Positions 11,403 through 24,232 are shown, counted from the first letter of the stretch. The stretch: 64,000 nt of DNA from Balaenoptera acutorostrata (GCF_949987535.1 NC_080081.1:68717603-68781602), one strand, 5' to 3'. Numbers and translations are program-made. Notes: generated by a model not told the origin, from the letters alone.

Positions 11403-14109
11403 GAGAAGAATCTGGTGAGAACAAAAGACAGGGGAAATCAATTGGAAGTTATGTATTAGCAGCTGGTCTACAACCAGTTGTTGCTAACTTTGGATGCCCA
11501 GGTGAAAATGACCAAATCAAATCATGCAAACATGCTAATTGGGCCAAGGTATACAGTGGTGCAAAGACAGTGGAGAGTCCCGTCTATGAAATGGTATGTG
11601 CAGATGGTTTAAGGTAAGTAAGCCTGGAATTTATGGCTGTCCATGGAATGGCCTACTGGGCAATGTCAGTGTCAGCCATATAATTATCTAAGTATAAACT
11701 GGAGATAGTTCATAATGGAAATAGTTCCCTTTATGTGATACCTGGCATACCTTACTTGGTGACCTCAAAGGGTAGATCTGGGCCCCAGGGTGTGTTCCTA
11801 GGTGATGTGGGAAAACCCGGGGAACTGGGTTGGTGGTTTCAGAAATCTCCATTATTTGCTTGTGTCTCATAGTCACTTGTATTCTTTTAAATTATTATAA
11901 TAGTAAAGTTTAATATTAGATAAAAGCTCTGATTCTCATCAGTCTGTTTTGACTCTCTGACCTTTTTTATTTTTATCTCAGCAAGATATAATAAAATAAA
12001 AACAATTATTTTCTGCTAATCTCAAGTACCTCTTCAGCCTTAGGAGCAGGGGAAGATCCAGTTATGTGGTGCTTGCTGTTTTTATAATTTGGGTGGACTT
12101 CTGTAAGAAAAAACAAAATTAGGAACAAAAGTGAATATTTATTAAGAATATGAAAAATAAATCACCGAAGTTACAAGTTTTACACCAAAATTACGAATTT
12201 GAAAAAGCTGACAAATAGTCCAGAGATCACAAAATCCAGAAAAATAACATAAATCTTTTATTAAGTACTTAACTTATCCCGTGATTCTTTTTTTCTTACT
12301 TTTCTTGGCTCTATACTCATTACTTCTTCATATGAAAATGATTTTGTAATACGTTCCATAGAAAAAATAGAGAATTCGTTTTTTTCCTGTAGCATGGTTT
12401 ATTAGGATAAGTTTTAAAAATATAGTAAAGGAAAGTTTATTTCATCTTCACAATTCAATATTGATACTGTCATAAATTTTTACAATTGTCAAGTTTATAA
12501 GAACCACTAATATAGTTTTTTGACTAGGCATTGATGAGAACAAAATTATTTGCTTATACTTTTACAAGTCTGATGACTGGAATAATTTTAAATAGATTAG
12601 CTTCTAACCCCATATATTTCAAACATTGTTTCTCCTCCACCAGTCTTTTGATGCAGTGTGCTGTAGGATACATTCACAGAGCAATATGACCCTGAGCTGG
12701 CATCTTTATGTTAGGGCAACAGGTAAGCCAGCAGAGCAGGAATTTTCCTGGAAGTCAGTACTACAACAGGATGGCTAGCGATAACTTAATCATACACAGA
12801 ATTGACTATAAACATATCTCATAATTAAGTGTACAACCAACTCAACTTCTCCTTACCCACATCCCAGAAGTCAACACCAAGGACAGGAAGGGAGTTCAAG
12901 TGTAAAGAGTCAGCGGTCTTAACTGATTGTTAAAATCTTTTTTCTTTCTGTGAGTTTTACTAAAACATAGAAGTGAGCACATTTCAAGGGCTGCCTTGGA
13001 AGGAGCCTATGCAAGTCAAGGAGCCTGACAATTAACCAAGTAACGCACATTATGGTGATCATTTAAAATACAGGGGTAATGTTTTCCAGGGGGTGCCAAA
13101 TTAATCAAGTTATGTAGGATAAAACACAGAGACGAAAACTTCAACATGATTTTAGATTTTTGTGCATTTTCAGTAAGACGATTAAAACAGCTTATTGAGA
13201 GTTCCAATTCTGGCATAACAGCGTGACGCGCTCTGCAGACCACTCCTCAAAAGATGTAAAACTCCGTAAGAACAGTGAGAGTCTGTGGTATTTGAATCAA
13301 GAGCCATTCCCTCCCTCTACCCTCCCAGCTCAGCGAGGCAGAAACTCCTCTCCAGACTGGTACAGCACAGAGCACAGGGCTGCCTTGCGCCACAGCTAGC
13401 AGTGGGAAGGCTGTCTGCCTGGGAGGGGCAGGGCACCAGCATATCTCCTCCTGCCCCCAGCGACCTATTGCTGAAGCTAAGTTCTGGGTGTGTGGCAGAG
13501 AGGTGGAGGCTCCCTTCTTGTGCCCAGCCACCACTAGTGGGATGAAGTCACTACCTGGAGTGTGGCACCGCTAAGGATACTGGGGCCTCAGTGGTACCAG
13601 ATGGTCAATCTTAGTAAAGTCTTCTTGGTGTTCTTCCCAGAAACTGAGGAAGTGAATAACTATACCCACTTGGTGACAGATATTTTTGCAGTCAAGTGAT
13701 TTCCAATTTTTTAATTTAAAAAAATGGAAGAAGGATCTATTGGATTAAAAAACAAATTTGAATGATATATTGTAAAGTGATTCAGGGCATATGATTTGGA
13801 AGTAGTTCAAAGAATTGAGTGACAATGCAGTTATAAAATTCCTTCTGTTAATTCTGTTTTTTTTTAATGTGGACAGAGTTCCTCAGGCTTTACATTTTTA
13901 AATATTAAAAGGAGAATAGAATTGATGCTGAATTCTGTCCCATTCTAGAAATAAATGATAATCATCTGCAAACAGATGAACTAATTGAAAAAAAGAGTCG
14001 TTTTCACCTCATCAAGATATATTTCCAATAAATATATACTCTTTGTTCAATAAATATTTATCCAAATGTAGGATACATATAATATAAATAATTCTCATAG
14101 TCAATGCAG
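11403..14109. other. intergenic sequence; possible GC-rich L1 5' remnant at 13200-13560
   Basis: No gene is recognised. The GC-rich stretch at about 13200-13560 faintly resembles the 5' untranslated region of an older L1, but I cannot confirm that. The remainder is AT-rich and featureless to me. Confidence 0.3.
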
Positions 14110-15345
14110 GAGATATTTTTTTAAACTGTTTAAAATGTAATTTATATATCATAAAATGCACTCATTTTAAGTGTGCAATTCAGTGAATTTTATTATGCTT
14201 ACAGAGCTGTACAACCATCATCACAATCTAATTTTAGAACATTTTCATCACCCTAAAAAGAAAACCTTGTGCCCATTTACAGTCGATTCCATTACTAACC
14301 CCAGCCCTAGGCAACCAATAATCTACTTTCTGTCTCTTTCAAAAAAAATCATTGAAACAGAAATATATGTCTTTGTCTGGCTTCTTTCACTGAGCATAGT
14401 GTTTTTGAGGTTCATCCATGTTGTGGTATATATCACTATTTCATTCATTTTGGGGATAGAACAATATTCCATTGTATGGATATACCACATTTTCAAAGAT
14501 CCGTTCATTGGTTGATTGATATTTGGATTGTTTTCACTTTTTGGCTGTTTTAAATAATGTTGCTATGAACATTTCTATCAAGTACACTTGTGCACTTTGT
14601 GTATACAATTATTTGTATTATTGTTTGTATTATATGTACTCTATTTCCAGAACAAGACAGAATTCAGCATCCATTCCATTTCAATTTTAATATTTATAGA
14701 TGTGAAAACTGAGAAACTCTATCCACCTAAACAAACTAAATAAATAGGAGTGAAAAGAGTTTTATAACAGCATCATCACTTGATGTTTTGAACCAAGTAA
14801 AATGGAAACATATGTCTACACAATTCCACCTATGAGAGGAGTTGCTAGGTCATATAGTAAGTCTATGTATAACTTTCCAAGAAACAAATTGTTTATCAAA
14901 AAGTGACTGAATCATTTTACATTGCTACCAGTAATGCATGAGGGTTTGAATTTCTCCACATCTTTGTACACCACCAGTTAATATCTATCTTGTTTATTAC
15001 AAACATTCTAGTGGGTAAGTAATGACATCTCACTGTGTTTTTGATTTGCATTTCCCTAAAGACTAATGACACTGAGAATCTTTTCATGTGCTTTCTGGAC
15101 ATTTGTATGTCTTCGGAGAATTGCCTATTCAAATCTTTTGCCCACTTAAAATTATATTACTTATCTTGTTAATTATTAGGTTATAAGAGTTCTTTGTATG
15201 TTTGAAATACAAGTAAAATATGATGATTTGAAAATATATTCTCATAGTCTATAGGTTGCATTTTCAGTTTCTTGATGGTGTCTCTTGAAGAGCAAATGGT
15301 TTTAATTCTGATGATGTACAATTTACCATTTTTTTTCTTTTATTG
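14110..15345 (-). mobile_element. old L1 fragment (3' end and ORF2 C-terminal remnant)
   Basis: The left part carries reverse-complement L1 3' phrases (ctggcttctttcactgagca, ggttcatccatgttgtgg). The minus frame at 14917-15132 contains a degraded L1 ORF2 C-terminal motif ([12 protein letters not shown] followed by REMQIKNT). The segment at about 14585-14830 does not look like L1 and may be a later insertion. Confidence 0.75.
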
Positions 15346-16064
15346 ATTATATTTTGGGGGGTCATATCTAACCAGAATAAATGAATATTGGGATAAAATT
15401 TCATCAAGTGATATGGAGATATGAGTTTAAGAAGAAAAGGAATGATGTAAAATTTCCTCCTATTAAAGAAAAGCTTGTTAATATAGTTTTAAAAACTGAT
15501 GATGGATATAAAATTATCTGGTATTTAGGTTCCACTGGCTACAAGTCAAAGTTATGTAACTGTTTCATTTTAGAATGTCAATTTACAATAAAACAATTTG
15601 CATCCCTTGCAACTCTCTAAGTGAGATGAAAAATTTTGATGCTCAGTCTAAAAATGAGGGAGAAGGTACAGAGTCACAGTTTTTCAGAATTATTTTTAAG
15701 GTGTATAAGAGCAAAATCATCTAAAACCACTGTGTTAATGTATACACCGCTAAGAGGTTTTTCTCTTTGGAATGGCTGGCTGTTATCTTTCTGAGATTCC
15801 AGAGAACTATCAAGTGGAACTACCAGATTTTAAATTTAAAAGCCTCCCCCCCACTAGTCATCCAATATTCCCCATCATTAATTAATTTTGATTGAGGGGA
15901 GTAACAATTCATCTGGAATTAAGTCTCTGCCATCCTTAAACAAGTCACTTAGTCTTAAGAGCTCAGGGCACATCATATATATGTATGTATATATATGTAT
16001 ATAGTTTTTTAAGGCAGGCCTATTCAAGAGTGTAAAATCTGACATCTGTTGACTGAAGAAAAAC
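15346..16064. other. intergenic sequence with a (TATG)n patch
   Basis: A short TA/TATG microsatellite is at about 15974-16004. Nothing else is recognised. Confidence 0.4.
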
Positions 16065-16560
16065 GTACAACCTGAAAGTTTCAAGATTAAGTTTTATTCG
16101 GGGCTCTTATTAAGGACAGTTGCCTGGGACACAGCCTCTCAGATAACTCTGAGGAACTGCTCTGAAGAGGTAAGAGAGGAACCAGGATATGTAGGAGTTC
16201 TGTGGGGTTTTCTGGTTTTGGGTTTTTTTTTGTTTTTTGGGTTTTTTTTTTTTTTTTTTTTTTTGCTTTAAAAAAAGTGGTAGAACATCAAAAGATTACC
16301 GCTAATCACAAAGAACAGACATCTAAAGTTCATGATCTTAGTGCTTTTCTCTCTGTGGGAAGATGCAAGAGTCTGGGCTCATTATTCCATAGATAGGCAT
16401 CTTTACTATCTAGGGCCAGTATCCAAAGCATAGACCGCTTTCGATTTTTCTCCATCCTAAACTCCCCTCAGGGCTCCTGGGCGGGGGCAGGGGCTGTTGC
16501 TTTGGCTTGATCCTTGTAGGACCGGAAAAGCAGGTAGCATTCCCTGTCCACACAGCTATG
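16065..16560. repeat. possible ancient LTR-like repeat, unassigned
   Basis: Phrases such as cagcctctcagataactctg, gaagatgcaagagtctgggc and ctatctagggccagtatcc recall a dispersed mammalian repeat that I think is LTR-like but cannot name. It is interrupted by a T-rich run at about 16208-16264. It has no coding content and lies just upstream of the SPART CpG island. Confidence 0.35.
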
Positions 16561-16714
16561 CTATCTTACTAATTTTAAAGAACTTCTGAAGAAAAGTAGA
16601 GTATGTTTACTCGGATTTTCCCCTGTTAGCTTTCCATAATCATAAATGGTATCGGCACACTTGCTATTTAACCTTAGGAATCAGGAATTTAACATTTTTT
16701 GCCCTGCTGCTACA

Positions 16715-17500
16715 GACTTCTGGCGCACACGGCTCCCCCTAGCCGTCAGAGCCCTCACGGCCCACCGCTCTCGCCCACTCCCTCCAGCCGCCTGGGGTCC
16801 GCGGAGAGCCAGAGACTGCGCAAGCGCGGGGCCGTCGACGTGGCCGGGGGACCCTGGTTGGGGGTCCGCGCTGAGCCGCTGGCTCAAGTGGTTGTCTCCG
16901 GGCCTTCCGCCCTCCATCCTTTTCTCGCCCTAGAGTTTTACGGCGACTGGGGTTCGAAGTGGACTGACGTCTCCCCAGAGACCATTTAGAAGGTCAGAGT
17001 GGACAGAATTTAGGCTGGGCAGGCGGGGACGAGTTCCCCAGGCAAAAGCCCGAGTGGGCCTCCCATGAAAGCCGAGTTGCGCGGGCTGCGCGCTCGCGCT
17101 TGGGTCACGCGGGAGCCGGGCTGGCGGGCCGGGCGGCGCGGCCGCGTGACGTGGTGCGCTCTGTGGCGCGCGGCTCCGGGGGTTTTGTCAGTTCCGGCGT
17201 GCGGGCGCGAGCGTGCGGGGCGCCGGGAACCGCGGGCTGGTCCCGGCTGAGCGCTCGGCGGCGGCTGCGCCGCGTCTGAGGGAGCGGGCCCTGGGCTGCG
17301 GCCACCGGGCGGGGAGCTCTTCGGCCGGTGCCGAAGCGCCCGAGGTCTGGAAGGCACAGGTGGGGCTGCGGCCGGCGGCGGGAGGGAATCGCCCCTGCGT
17401 GGGCCCCCAAGGCGGGTGGGTTTGTGTGAGCGCCCTGAGCCCGCGGGCTGGCCGGGCGGGAAGGGTCGAGAAGGCCGCGACCCCCAATCCAAATCTCGGA
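16715..17500 (+). promoter_or_regulatory. SPART: CpG island, probable SPART promoter and 5' UTR exon
   Basis: This is the only strongly CpG-dense block upstream of the SPART coding exons. It contains an NRF1-like tgcgcaagcgc (16817-16827) and a TGACG half-site in gcgtgacgtgg near 17144. A plausible 5' UTR splice donor, cacag|gtgggg, lies at 17359/17360, so a non-coding first exon ending at 17359 is likely but unproven. The frames open on both strands are a GC-content effect. In human, the SPG20 promoter island is known to be hypermethylated in colorectal tumours. TATA is absent, as usual for such promoters. Confidence 0.75.
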
Positions 17501-18643
17501 GATGAAACTTTCCTGGAAGGGAGCAATTTCGGGAGAGAATAGTCTGAGAAGTTGTTCTTAGTTAACCCCCATCGCATAGGTTTACGGCACCTTCGAGCTC
17601 CCTACTCCCCCTCCTCTTATTTACTGTTAGTGTTGCAGAGCGCCGCCTTTCTCCCTTCGGTCGCGGTCCTCCCGACGCATCTCTATTGACCAGCTTTTGC
17701 TGCCCCACCCCCGCTGTTTACGTTGGCTCTGAAAATCGATTATTCACCCTCACCCAGCGCTTACAGCTTCGTGAAAGTTCGATAGTCTTTCTTTCCAAAA
17801 AGGTCAACATTAGGAACGGATAGCTCGCGATATTACTCCTTCGAATACGATTGTTCGTGTTTATTAGGGATTGAGCACTGCAGAAGGTCCCTCCGATTTC
17901 ATTTCTGTGTCTGCAAGAAGTTTCTCTTGGAATGCGCAGTTTCGTGACACGGCATTATTGCGTTCCTGTAGGGCTGGCCCAGTTCTGCACTCTCTAACTG
18001 TAATGAACTGCTTTACTCTGTCTCTTGAGAATGCTCGAGATTTGCTTTAGTGTATTGTAATTTAACGGATTTGCCTTCAAGATTGTTGCTGCCTGTGAAA
18101 TTACGTTGCCTTAAATATTTAGTGATTCAGCAGTTTTCTTTGAAATTTCCAAAAGCAAGCCAAAAAAAGGTAATATAAGAATGCCCCCCCCAATTATAAA
18201 TGGAGCTATTTTTTGATTCGCCCTCGTTCACATTAAAGGACCTCATTTGGTGACTTTATATGAAACGTGTTGGAAATAGGAAGCTTTTATGTGTGTCGTC
18301 TCTTAACCTGTGGGGCTTTCTGAAACGTCATTGTGTGTAGTTCCTCTAGCAAGCCAGAGTAGGGTGGGATGCTACAGGAGGCAGTTACAGACAGGTCTTT
18401 GCAAGAAGTTCCCGCTCCTTTTTTTGTTTTGTTTTGTTTTGTTTTGTAAAGGGCCAGATGGGCGGGCATTGGAGCAACTTCTGCTCCTCCTTCTAGGGAG
18501 ATGAGTGGTTGTATTATTAAAGACTACTAGTGATGTTGACCGTTAGCATGATTGTTACTACTTTCAGTGTTAATAGGATTGAACTAGGTCCAAGGGTTTG
18601 TTGGTTCAGAATTTAACCTTTGCTCCTCAGTATTTTTTTTAAA

Positions 18644-18660
18644 GCGCGCGCGCACACACG
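18644..18660. other. alternating purine-pyrimidine run (Z-DNA potential)
   Basis: The sequence gcgcgcgcgcacacacg is 17 bases of uninterrupted purine-pyrimidine alternation, with CG steps first and CA steps after. This composition favours left-handed DNA under negative supercoiling. It lies about 1.3 kb downstream of the probable promoter. Confidence 0.6.
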
Positions 18661-19215
18661 GTTATATTTGAAACAAATATATTTTAGTTCTTTTATTAGA
18701 ACATTTAAAAAATAACTTAAATGTGCCATTGGTATCTGGAGCCAGCTTTTGGTTGTGATTGAAGATGGTAATAGTGGTGTAGGTACTGTTTTATTTAATA
18801 CTGCAGATTGACATTTCAAAGGCTTTTTCTGTCCCCAACTTTAAAAATTCAAGCGTCAAATCATGTAATAGTAGTTTTTATCTTTTCAAGACACTTGGTG
18901 AACACTTAACTATGGTTAAGGATATGATAGACATTGTTTTTTCTAAAGTCACCATCGTATAGTCCTGTTCCTGTGAAGTGCATTTTCTCAGAGGCTACTG
19001 AGAATAAAGCAAATCCCAGAACAACGACAAAATAGAAATATAATATTTTAGTACAAACTTTTTTCCTTCTGTGTTGAGATTCGCAACTGCACTTCACCAG
19101 AAAGATACACAGGCTCTTCTCCCTGCTAAATTTTTTTCTCTTCAGAGTGGAGATGCCCAGCAAGGAAGGCTGTTCAGCAGCAGCTGACCCATGGAATCAC
19201 ACCCCCCCACCCCCA

Positions 19216-19233
19216 TGCACACACGTGTGTGCA
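19216..19233. repeat. 18 bp perfect palindrome in a CA/TG microsatellite
   Basis: tgcacacacgtgtgtgca equals its own reverse complement and is embedded in a longer CA-rich stretch. It can form a short hairpin and also alternates purine and pyrimidine. Confidence 0.8.
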
Positions 19234-19504
19234 CACACACGCCTGTCTTCCCTTTGAATAGCTCTCCCATTTCCTTCAGTGACACATTATTTAAGAAATC
19301 TTTCAGCACACTATGTGAAATAAGCTTTGAAATAAAGATATATGCAAGGTCATATTGCTTCTACTTAGGGTTCCTTTATCGTGCCTTCTTTCTGCCTTTA
19401 AATGTTATCTGTTTTTTTAAGGCTTAAGACCTAAGTCTAGCATGAAACGCTCCAAGTACCCTTCACACCTCCCTCACTCTGCTAACTTGTAAGCACAGCA
19501 GGAG

Positions 19505-19740
19505 GTTTAGCTTTGGAATCAGACATTTCATTTCGTTTTCTTGACAAATATCTTTTGAGCCTGACTCTTTGAATCTGTCTCTTCCATTTACTAGTTCATT
19601 TACTAGTTCTTGAGCAAGCTGCTCAATATTTGTAAAAGATTTTCTAAATCAGATCAGACCTCCAAGGATATGAGGAGTAAATGGAGCATAGAACAGTGCC
19701 AAGCACATCCAAAGAGCTTAATAAGAGGTAGTAAATTATG
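19505..19740 (+). repeat. MIR SINE, diverged
   Basis: The order tttggaatcagacatttc, ttgagcaagctgctcaat, aacagtgccaagcacatcc is MIR-like in plus orientation. Confidence 0.5.
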
Positions 19741-20732
19741 GTGCTTCTAAGCATCACAGACCATGTGTGTTTTGTGTTTGCAATATAATAGTGAGTGGTT
19801 TTAGAACAATGTTTTTAATTTGCTTGTGAACCCCCAAAATAATTTTTGTAAAACTATCCCCCTTGCACACTTTAGGTTGTTTTATAATGTTTTACATCAT
19901 ACTTTCAGGTAGTTGGAAAGGATGCAGTTTCCCACGTGGTATAGATACTGACATTTTAATATAAAATTGGTATATCCCTCTTAACTATATCTCAAGGAGT
20001 ATCATATTGCACTTTTATAGCCATCACCATCAATTTTAAAAATACATGGTATTTTACACAGTTCCTTTTTCTTGAAATTGTACTTTGATTTTTACCCACC
20101 CCCACTGAATATTATCTTGTAATTTATTTATGCTTGAAAGCTTTTTGTTCTGTCATACATGTCTTTAATAAAAATATTTGTGTAAGTTGAAACTAAGTTT
20201 TAAAAATTTCCTTTAACTGTAACTCTAGGAGTTATTTTTCTTCTGGACTGAATTATTACAAGTAGTAATAGTTGGTCAGAACAGTATAATACCTGATGGA
20301 TTTTGACAAAGAATAAGTAAATATGAAAAATGGAAGTTTAGTGGAAATTTATATCTTAATGAGATTGATAGTTGGAATCGTGCCTCAATTGAAATTGACA
20401 CCTCTGATTTTTTTGGGCTGTTTCATAGTACCATGCCTTTCCATTCTGGGGAATACACCATAGTAAAAATAGGAATGAGTGAGAGGTATTTTTGGTAAAG
20501 TTTTGTAAAGTGGGAAGATTGAAAGGAGCTTGGAAGAGGAAGAACAACAGCATGATAGCTGAACTGCAGGCATATTCCCAGGGAGGTCAGTTTTAGTGAG
20601 GAGTACTAAATGGAAGTACAGGGATCTGGAAGCCTTTTTCTTAACATTATATATGTTGTTGCAACGTGTTCCTTGACAAATCTTCATGTGCCCTAGGGGT
20701 ACACATTCCCTAATTTAAAGACCATTTGAGCA

Positions 20733-20960
20733 GTGGTTATCAACGGGGGATGATTTTGCTGCCAGGGTACATTTGGCAATGTCTGGAGACATTTTTGATC
20801 TGTCCAAGGGGTTGGGGGGAGGGTGTGCTGCTTCTGGCATCTAGTAGATAGAGATCAGAGTGCGGTTAAACATCCTACAGTGATCAGGACAGCCTCCCAT
20901 AACAAAGAATTTTCCAGCCCAAAATGTCAATCAAACCGAGGTTGAGAAACCCTGGTTTAG
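20733..20960 (+). mobile_element. MER20-like hAT-Charlie element
   Basis: It runs from cagtggttatcaac to ggttgagaaaccctg, which pair as imperfect terminal inverted repeats. Between them lies acatttggcaatgtctggag and gcatctagtagatagag. The length is close to that of MER20, the family I believe this is. The 8 bp flanks are degraded. Confidence 0.65.
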
Positions 20961-21002
20961 AGGATTAGTTTTGGAGTCAGGCTATTTAACTTTATAACCT
21001 AG

Positions 21003-21115
21003 GGCAGTGGGTTAGTAAACTTTCTTTGTAAAGTGCCAGAGAGTAGATAGTAAAATATTTTAGGCTTGTGGGACACATATGATCTCTGTTGCATATCCTT
21101 GTTTTTATAACCCTT
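21003..21115 (+). mobile_element. hAT-type MER fragment, unassigned
   Basis: aagtgccagagagtagatag, then atattttaggcttgtggg, then gatctctgttgc are typical of a dispersed non-autonomous DNA transposon. I cannot give the exact family. Confidence 0.45.
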
Positions 21116-21199
21116 TAAAAATGTGAAAATAATTATTAGCTCCAAGGTCTTTCAGAAACATGTGATCTAAGGGAGTTACTGCCTTCAAACTCAATTATT

Positions 21200-21335
21200 T
21201 TTCCCTCTGCAAAGTACTAGTGATAGTAACAATGCCTCAGGAGTTGTTTGTAAGGATTAAATGAGGTGAACATCTAGCAAAGTCTCCAGCACACATTAAA
21301 CACTCTGTAAATTGTGCGTTGGTAGTAGTGGTGTC
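21200..21335 (+). repeat. MIR SINE 3' fragment
   Basis: gtaaggattaaatgaggtg followed by aaagtctccagcacacat is the 3' half of MIR, diverged. Confidence 0.55.
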
Positions 21336-22722
21336 CTGTAGCAAGTAGCAAAAAAGTGGGTGCCAGGTCACAGTGTTGTTCAAGACCCTATTCAAGTCAA
21401 TTGGACAAACTTAAAAATGCTGGTTAAATTCCCAGATCAGCTCACAAAAGCCTATTTAACCTCTGCTGTCTTGCTTTGTGAACTCTGAGCCTCCTTGTAC
21501 CCTAAGGGGTGTGGAGTGCAGAATTCCTGTCCCATGGTTTCTGAGGGAAGATCTACTGACATTCTATTCTAAAGACAGAATTCCAGGGAAAGGAAATTTC
21601 ATTTTAATAGGGGACTCAAGGTAGGGCAAGTGAGGTCTGATTATGGTCAATTGTATATGATGTTTTCTAAATTGGGGACTGAATATATACATTCTCTCAA
21701 CTACCGTGAAGTCACTGCATGATATGGCTGACCAATGGTTTGTTTCTTTTTCAGGTTAGAAAGTATGGTTAGGCCAGTTTTGGTGATGCCTTTATAATGT
21801 AAATTGTTGCAAAAACAGCCTTATCCTGTTGTTATAATTTTTAATGAGATCACAGGAAGACAATCTCTAAAACTGCAGTATCCACAGTAGGCACATGTGG
21901 GTATTGAGCGCTTGAGATGAAGGTACTTGGAATTGAGATCCGCTTCAAGCGTAAAATACACACTAAGTTTCAAAGAGTTAACGCCAAAAAATAAGTTAAA
22001 CTATCTCATTAATAATTTGCATATTGGGTACATGGTGAAAAAATATTTTGGCTGTATTTGGATAAATAAATAGTATCACTGAGATTTCTTTTTACTTTTA
22101 AATGTGGCTATTAGAAAATTTAAAATTACATATGTAGTTAACATCATAATTCTGTTAGACAATCTGCTCTAAAGCTTCAGTTTACTTTTTAAAAATTAGT
22201 AATTATTTTTTTTATCCTGTACATATTATTAAGAATTAGATATTTTTATAAGACTTGCAGTGAAAATCAGAGGTCCCACCCTCCCAGCCTCATCCCTTAC
22301 TCCCAAAGGCAGCATGTATCAATTTTCTTACCAATTCTTTTGGTCTTTCTGTCGAAATCTGTAAACAGGGTGCTTATATTGCTACTTTATTTTATTTTTC
22401 AGTTTTAGGCATTGTCCATTAATTTCCTAGTAGGAAAGATGAAATTTTAGGTCTTCCATCCTATACCACAGGCACAGAAACTTCCTATCCATCCATATTC
22501 CCATCTTCTCAATATGGTTGTATTATAATTTTGCTTGTATCAAGATTCATTATTTACATTATTATGACATTAATCAAAACTGAAACATGCAGTACATGAT
22601 TACTTTTCTTTCTAGCTCAGCATCTTGTTTTCCCTGGAGTTAATAATTGTCTTGATTTTTATTTCCTTAGTTTACCATGTACTTAGCACTGATTAAACCC
22701 TGAGCCCTCCCACAGTTATTTA
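21336..22722 (+). other. SPART intron 1 sequence, nothing recognised
   Basis: No exon, RNA gene or assigned repeat is visible. The stretch is AT-rich intronic DNA. Confidence 0.4.
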
Positions 22723-22842
22723 TTGGGTTGGCCAAAAGGTTAGTTTGGTTTTTTCCGTAAGATGGCTCTAGTAGCACTTAGTTGTCTTTAACTTCATTCA
22801 AAACAATTTTGTTAGATTGTACGTGACAGCTGTCATATCAGC

Positions 22843-24232
22843 GTGCATTTAAAAAAAGACTTATCAAAATTGGTGAATTTTAATATTGAAGATGGGAGAA
22901 AAAAAGCAACGTTTTTGGCATATTATGGTTATTATTTTAAGAAAGGTAAAAACACAGTGGAAACACACAAAAAGATTTGTGCAGTGTATGGAGAAGGTGC
23001 TGTGACTGATCGAACGTGTCAAAAGTGGTTTGCGAAGTTTCGTGCTGGAGATTTCTCGCTGGACAACACTCCACAGTCTGGTAGACCAGTTGAAGTTCAT
23101 AACGATCAAATCGAGACATTAATTGAGAACAATCAATGTTATACCACGCAGGAGATAGCCGACATACTCAAAATATCCAAATCAAAAGTTGAAAATCATT
23201 TGCACCAGCTAGGTTATGTTCCTCGTTTTGATGTTTGGGTTCCACGTAAGTTAAGCGAAAAAAACCTTCTTGATCGTATTTCCGCATGAGATTCTCTACT
23301 GAAACGTAATGAAAACGTTCCTTTTTATTTTATTTTATTTATTTATTTATTTTTAATTTATTTATTTATGGCTGTGTTGGGTCTTCGTTTCTGTGTGAGG
23401 GCTTTCTCCAGTTGCGGCAAGCGGGGGCCACTCTTCATCGCGGTGCGCGGGCCTCTCACTATTGCAGCCTCTCTTGTTGCGGAGCACAGGCTCCAGACGC
23501 GCAGGCTCAGTAGTTGTGGCTCACGGGCCCAGCCGCTCCACGGCATGTGGGATCTTCCCAGACCAGGGCTCGAACCCGTGTCCCCTGCATTGGCAGGCAG
23601 ACTCTCCACCACTGTGCCACCAGGGAAGCCCAAACGTTCCTTTTTAAAAACAAATTGTGAAGGGCGATGAAAAGTGGATACAGTACAACAATGTGGAATG
23701 GAAGAGATCGTGGGGCAAGCGAAATGAACCACCACCACCCACACCAAAGGCTGGTCTTCATCCAAAGAAGGTGATGTTGTGTATATGGTGGGATTGGAAG
23801 GGAGTTCTCTATTATGAGCTCCTTCTGGAAAACCAAACGATTAATTCCAACAAGTACCGCTCCTAATTAGACCAACTGAAAGCAGCACTCGAAGAAAAGT
23901 GTCCAGAATTAGTCAACAGAGAACACATAATCTTCTATCAGGATAACGCAAGACCGCATGTTTCTTTGATGACCAGGCAAAAACTGTCACAGCTTGGCTG
24001 GGAAGTTCTGATTCATCTGCCATATTCACCAGACGTTGCACCTTCGGATTTCCATTCATTTCAGTCTTTATCTCTTAATGGAAAAAAATTCAATTCCCTG
24101 GAAGACTGTAAAAGACACCTGGAACAGTTCTTTGCTCAAAAGGATAAAAAGTTTTGGGAAGATGTAATTACGAAGTTGCCTGAAAAATGGCAGAAGGTAG
24201 TGGAACAAAAGGGTGAATACGTTGTTCAATAA
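22843..24232 (+). pseudogene. mariner transposase, inactivated
   Basis: The frame opens at 22843 with the paired helix-turn-helix DNA-binding region (motifs CQKWFAKF and SGRPVEV at about residues 60-90). A TGA at 23287-23289 interrupts it. After the nested SINE the same frame resumes and is interrupted once more by TAA at 23864-23866, then runs to a final stop at 24230-24232. The insertion adds 319 bases, and once allowed for, both halves are in one frame of about 357 codons with no indel shift. The catalytic aspartates are all present: GDEKW at 23666, QDNARPH at 23942 and APSDFH at 24047. The last two are separated by 34 residues, the DD34D signature of mariner. The linker motif usually WVPHEL reads WVPRKL. 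It cannot make active enzyme as it stands. Confidence 0.9.
23328..23631 (-). mobile_element. CHR-type tRNA-derived SINE nested in mariner
   Basis: It is the reverse complement of a near-consensus young SINE, ending ccaccagggaagccc on the + strand. A perfect 15 bp target-site duplication, aaacgttccttttta, lies at 23313-23327 and 23632-23646. It therefore landed after the mariner insertion and split the transposase frame. Confidence 0.93.

Larger units (their letters stand above)
17501..19504 (+). other. SPART intron 1, proximal part
   Basis: No exon is recognised. It contains an alternating purine-pyrimidine run (18644-18660) and a CA-type palindrome (19216-19233). It has few repeats compared with the rest of the window, as expected near a promoter. 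Confidence 0.45.

Noticed and set aside
13247..13545. Overlapping 86-95 codon frames in a GC-rich patch
   Set aside because: No splice signals or family match; possibly an old L1 5' remnant.
17010..17577. Long Pro/Arg/Ala-rich frames on both strands
   Set aside because: They are produced by GC-rich CpG island sequence, where stop codons are rare.
23358..23836. Open frames of 100-135 codons across the SINE in the mariner
   Set aside because: The same peptide phrases recur at every SINE of this type in the window, so they are repeat translations.
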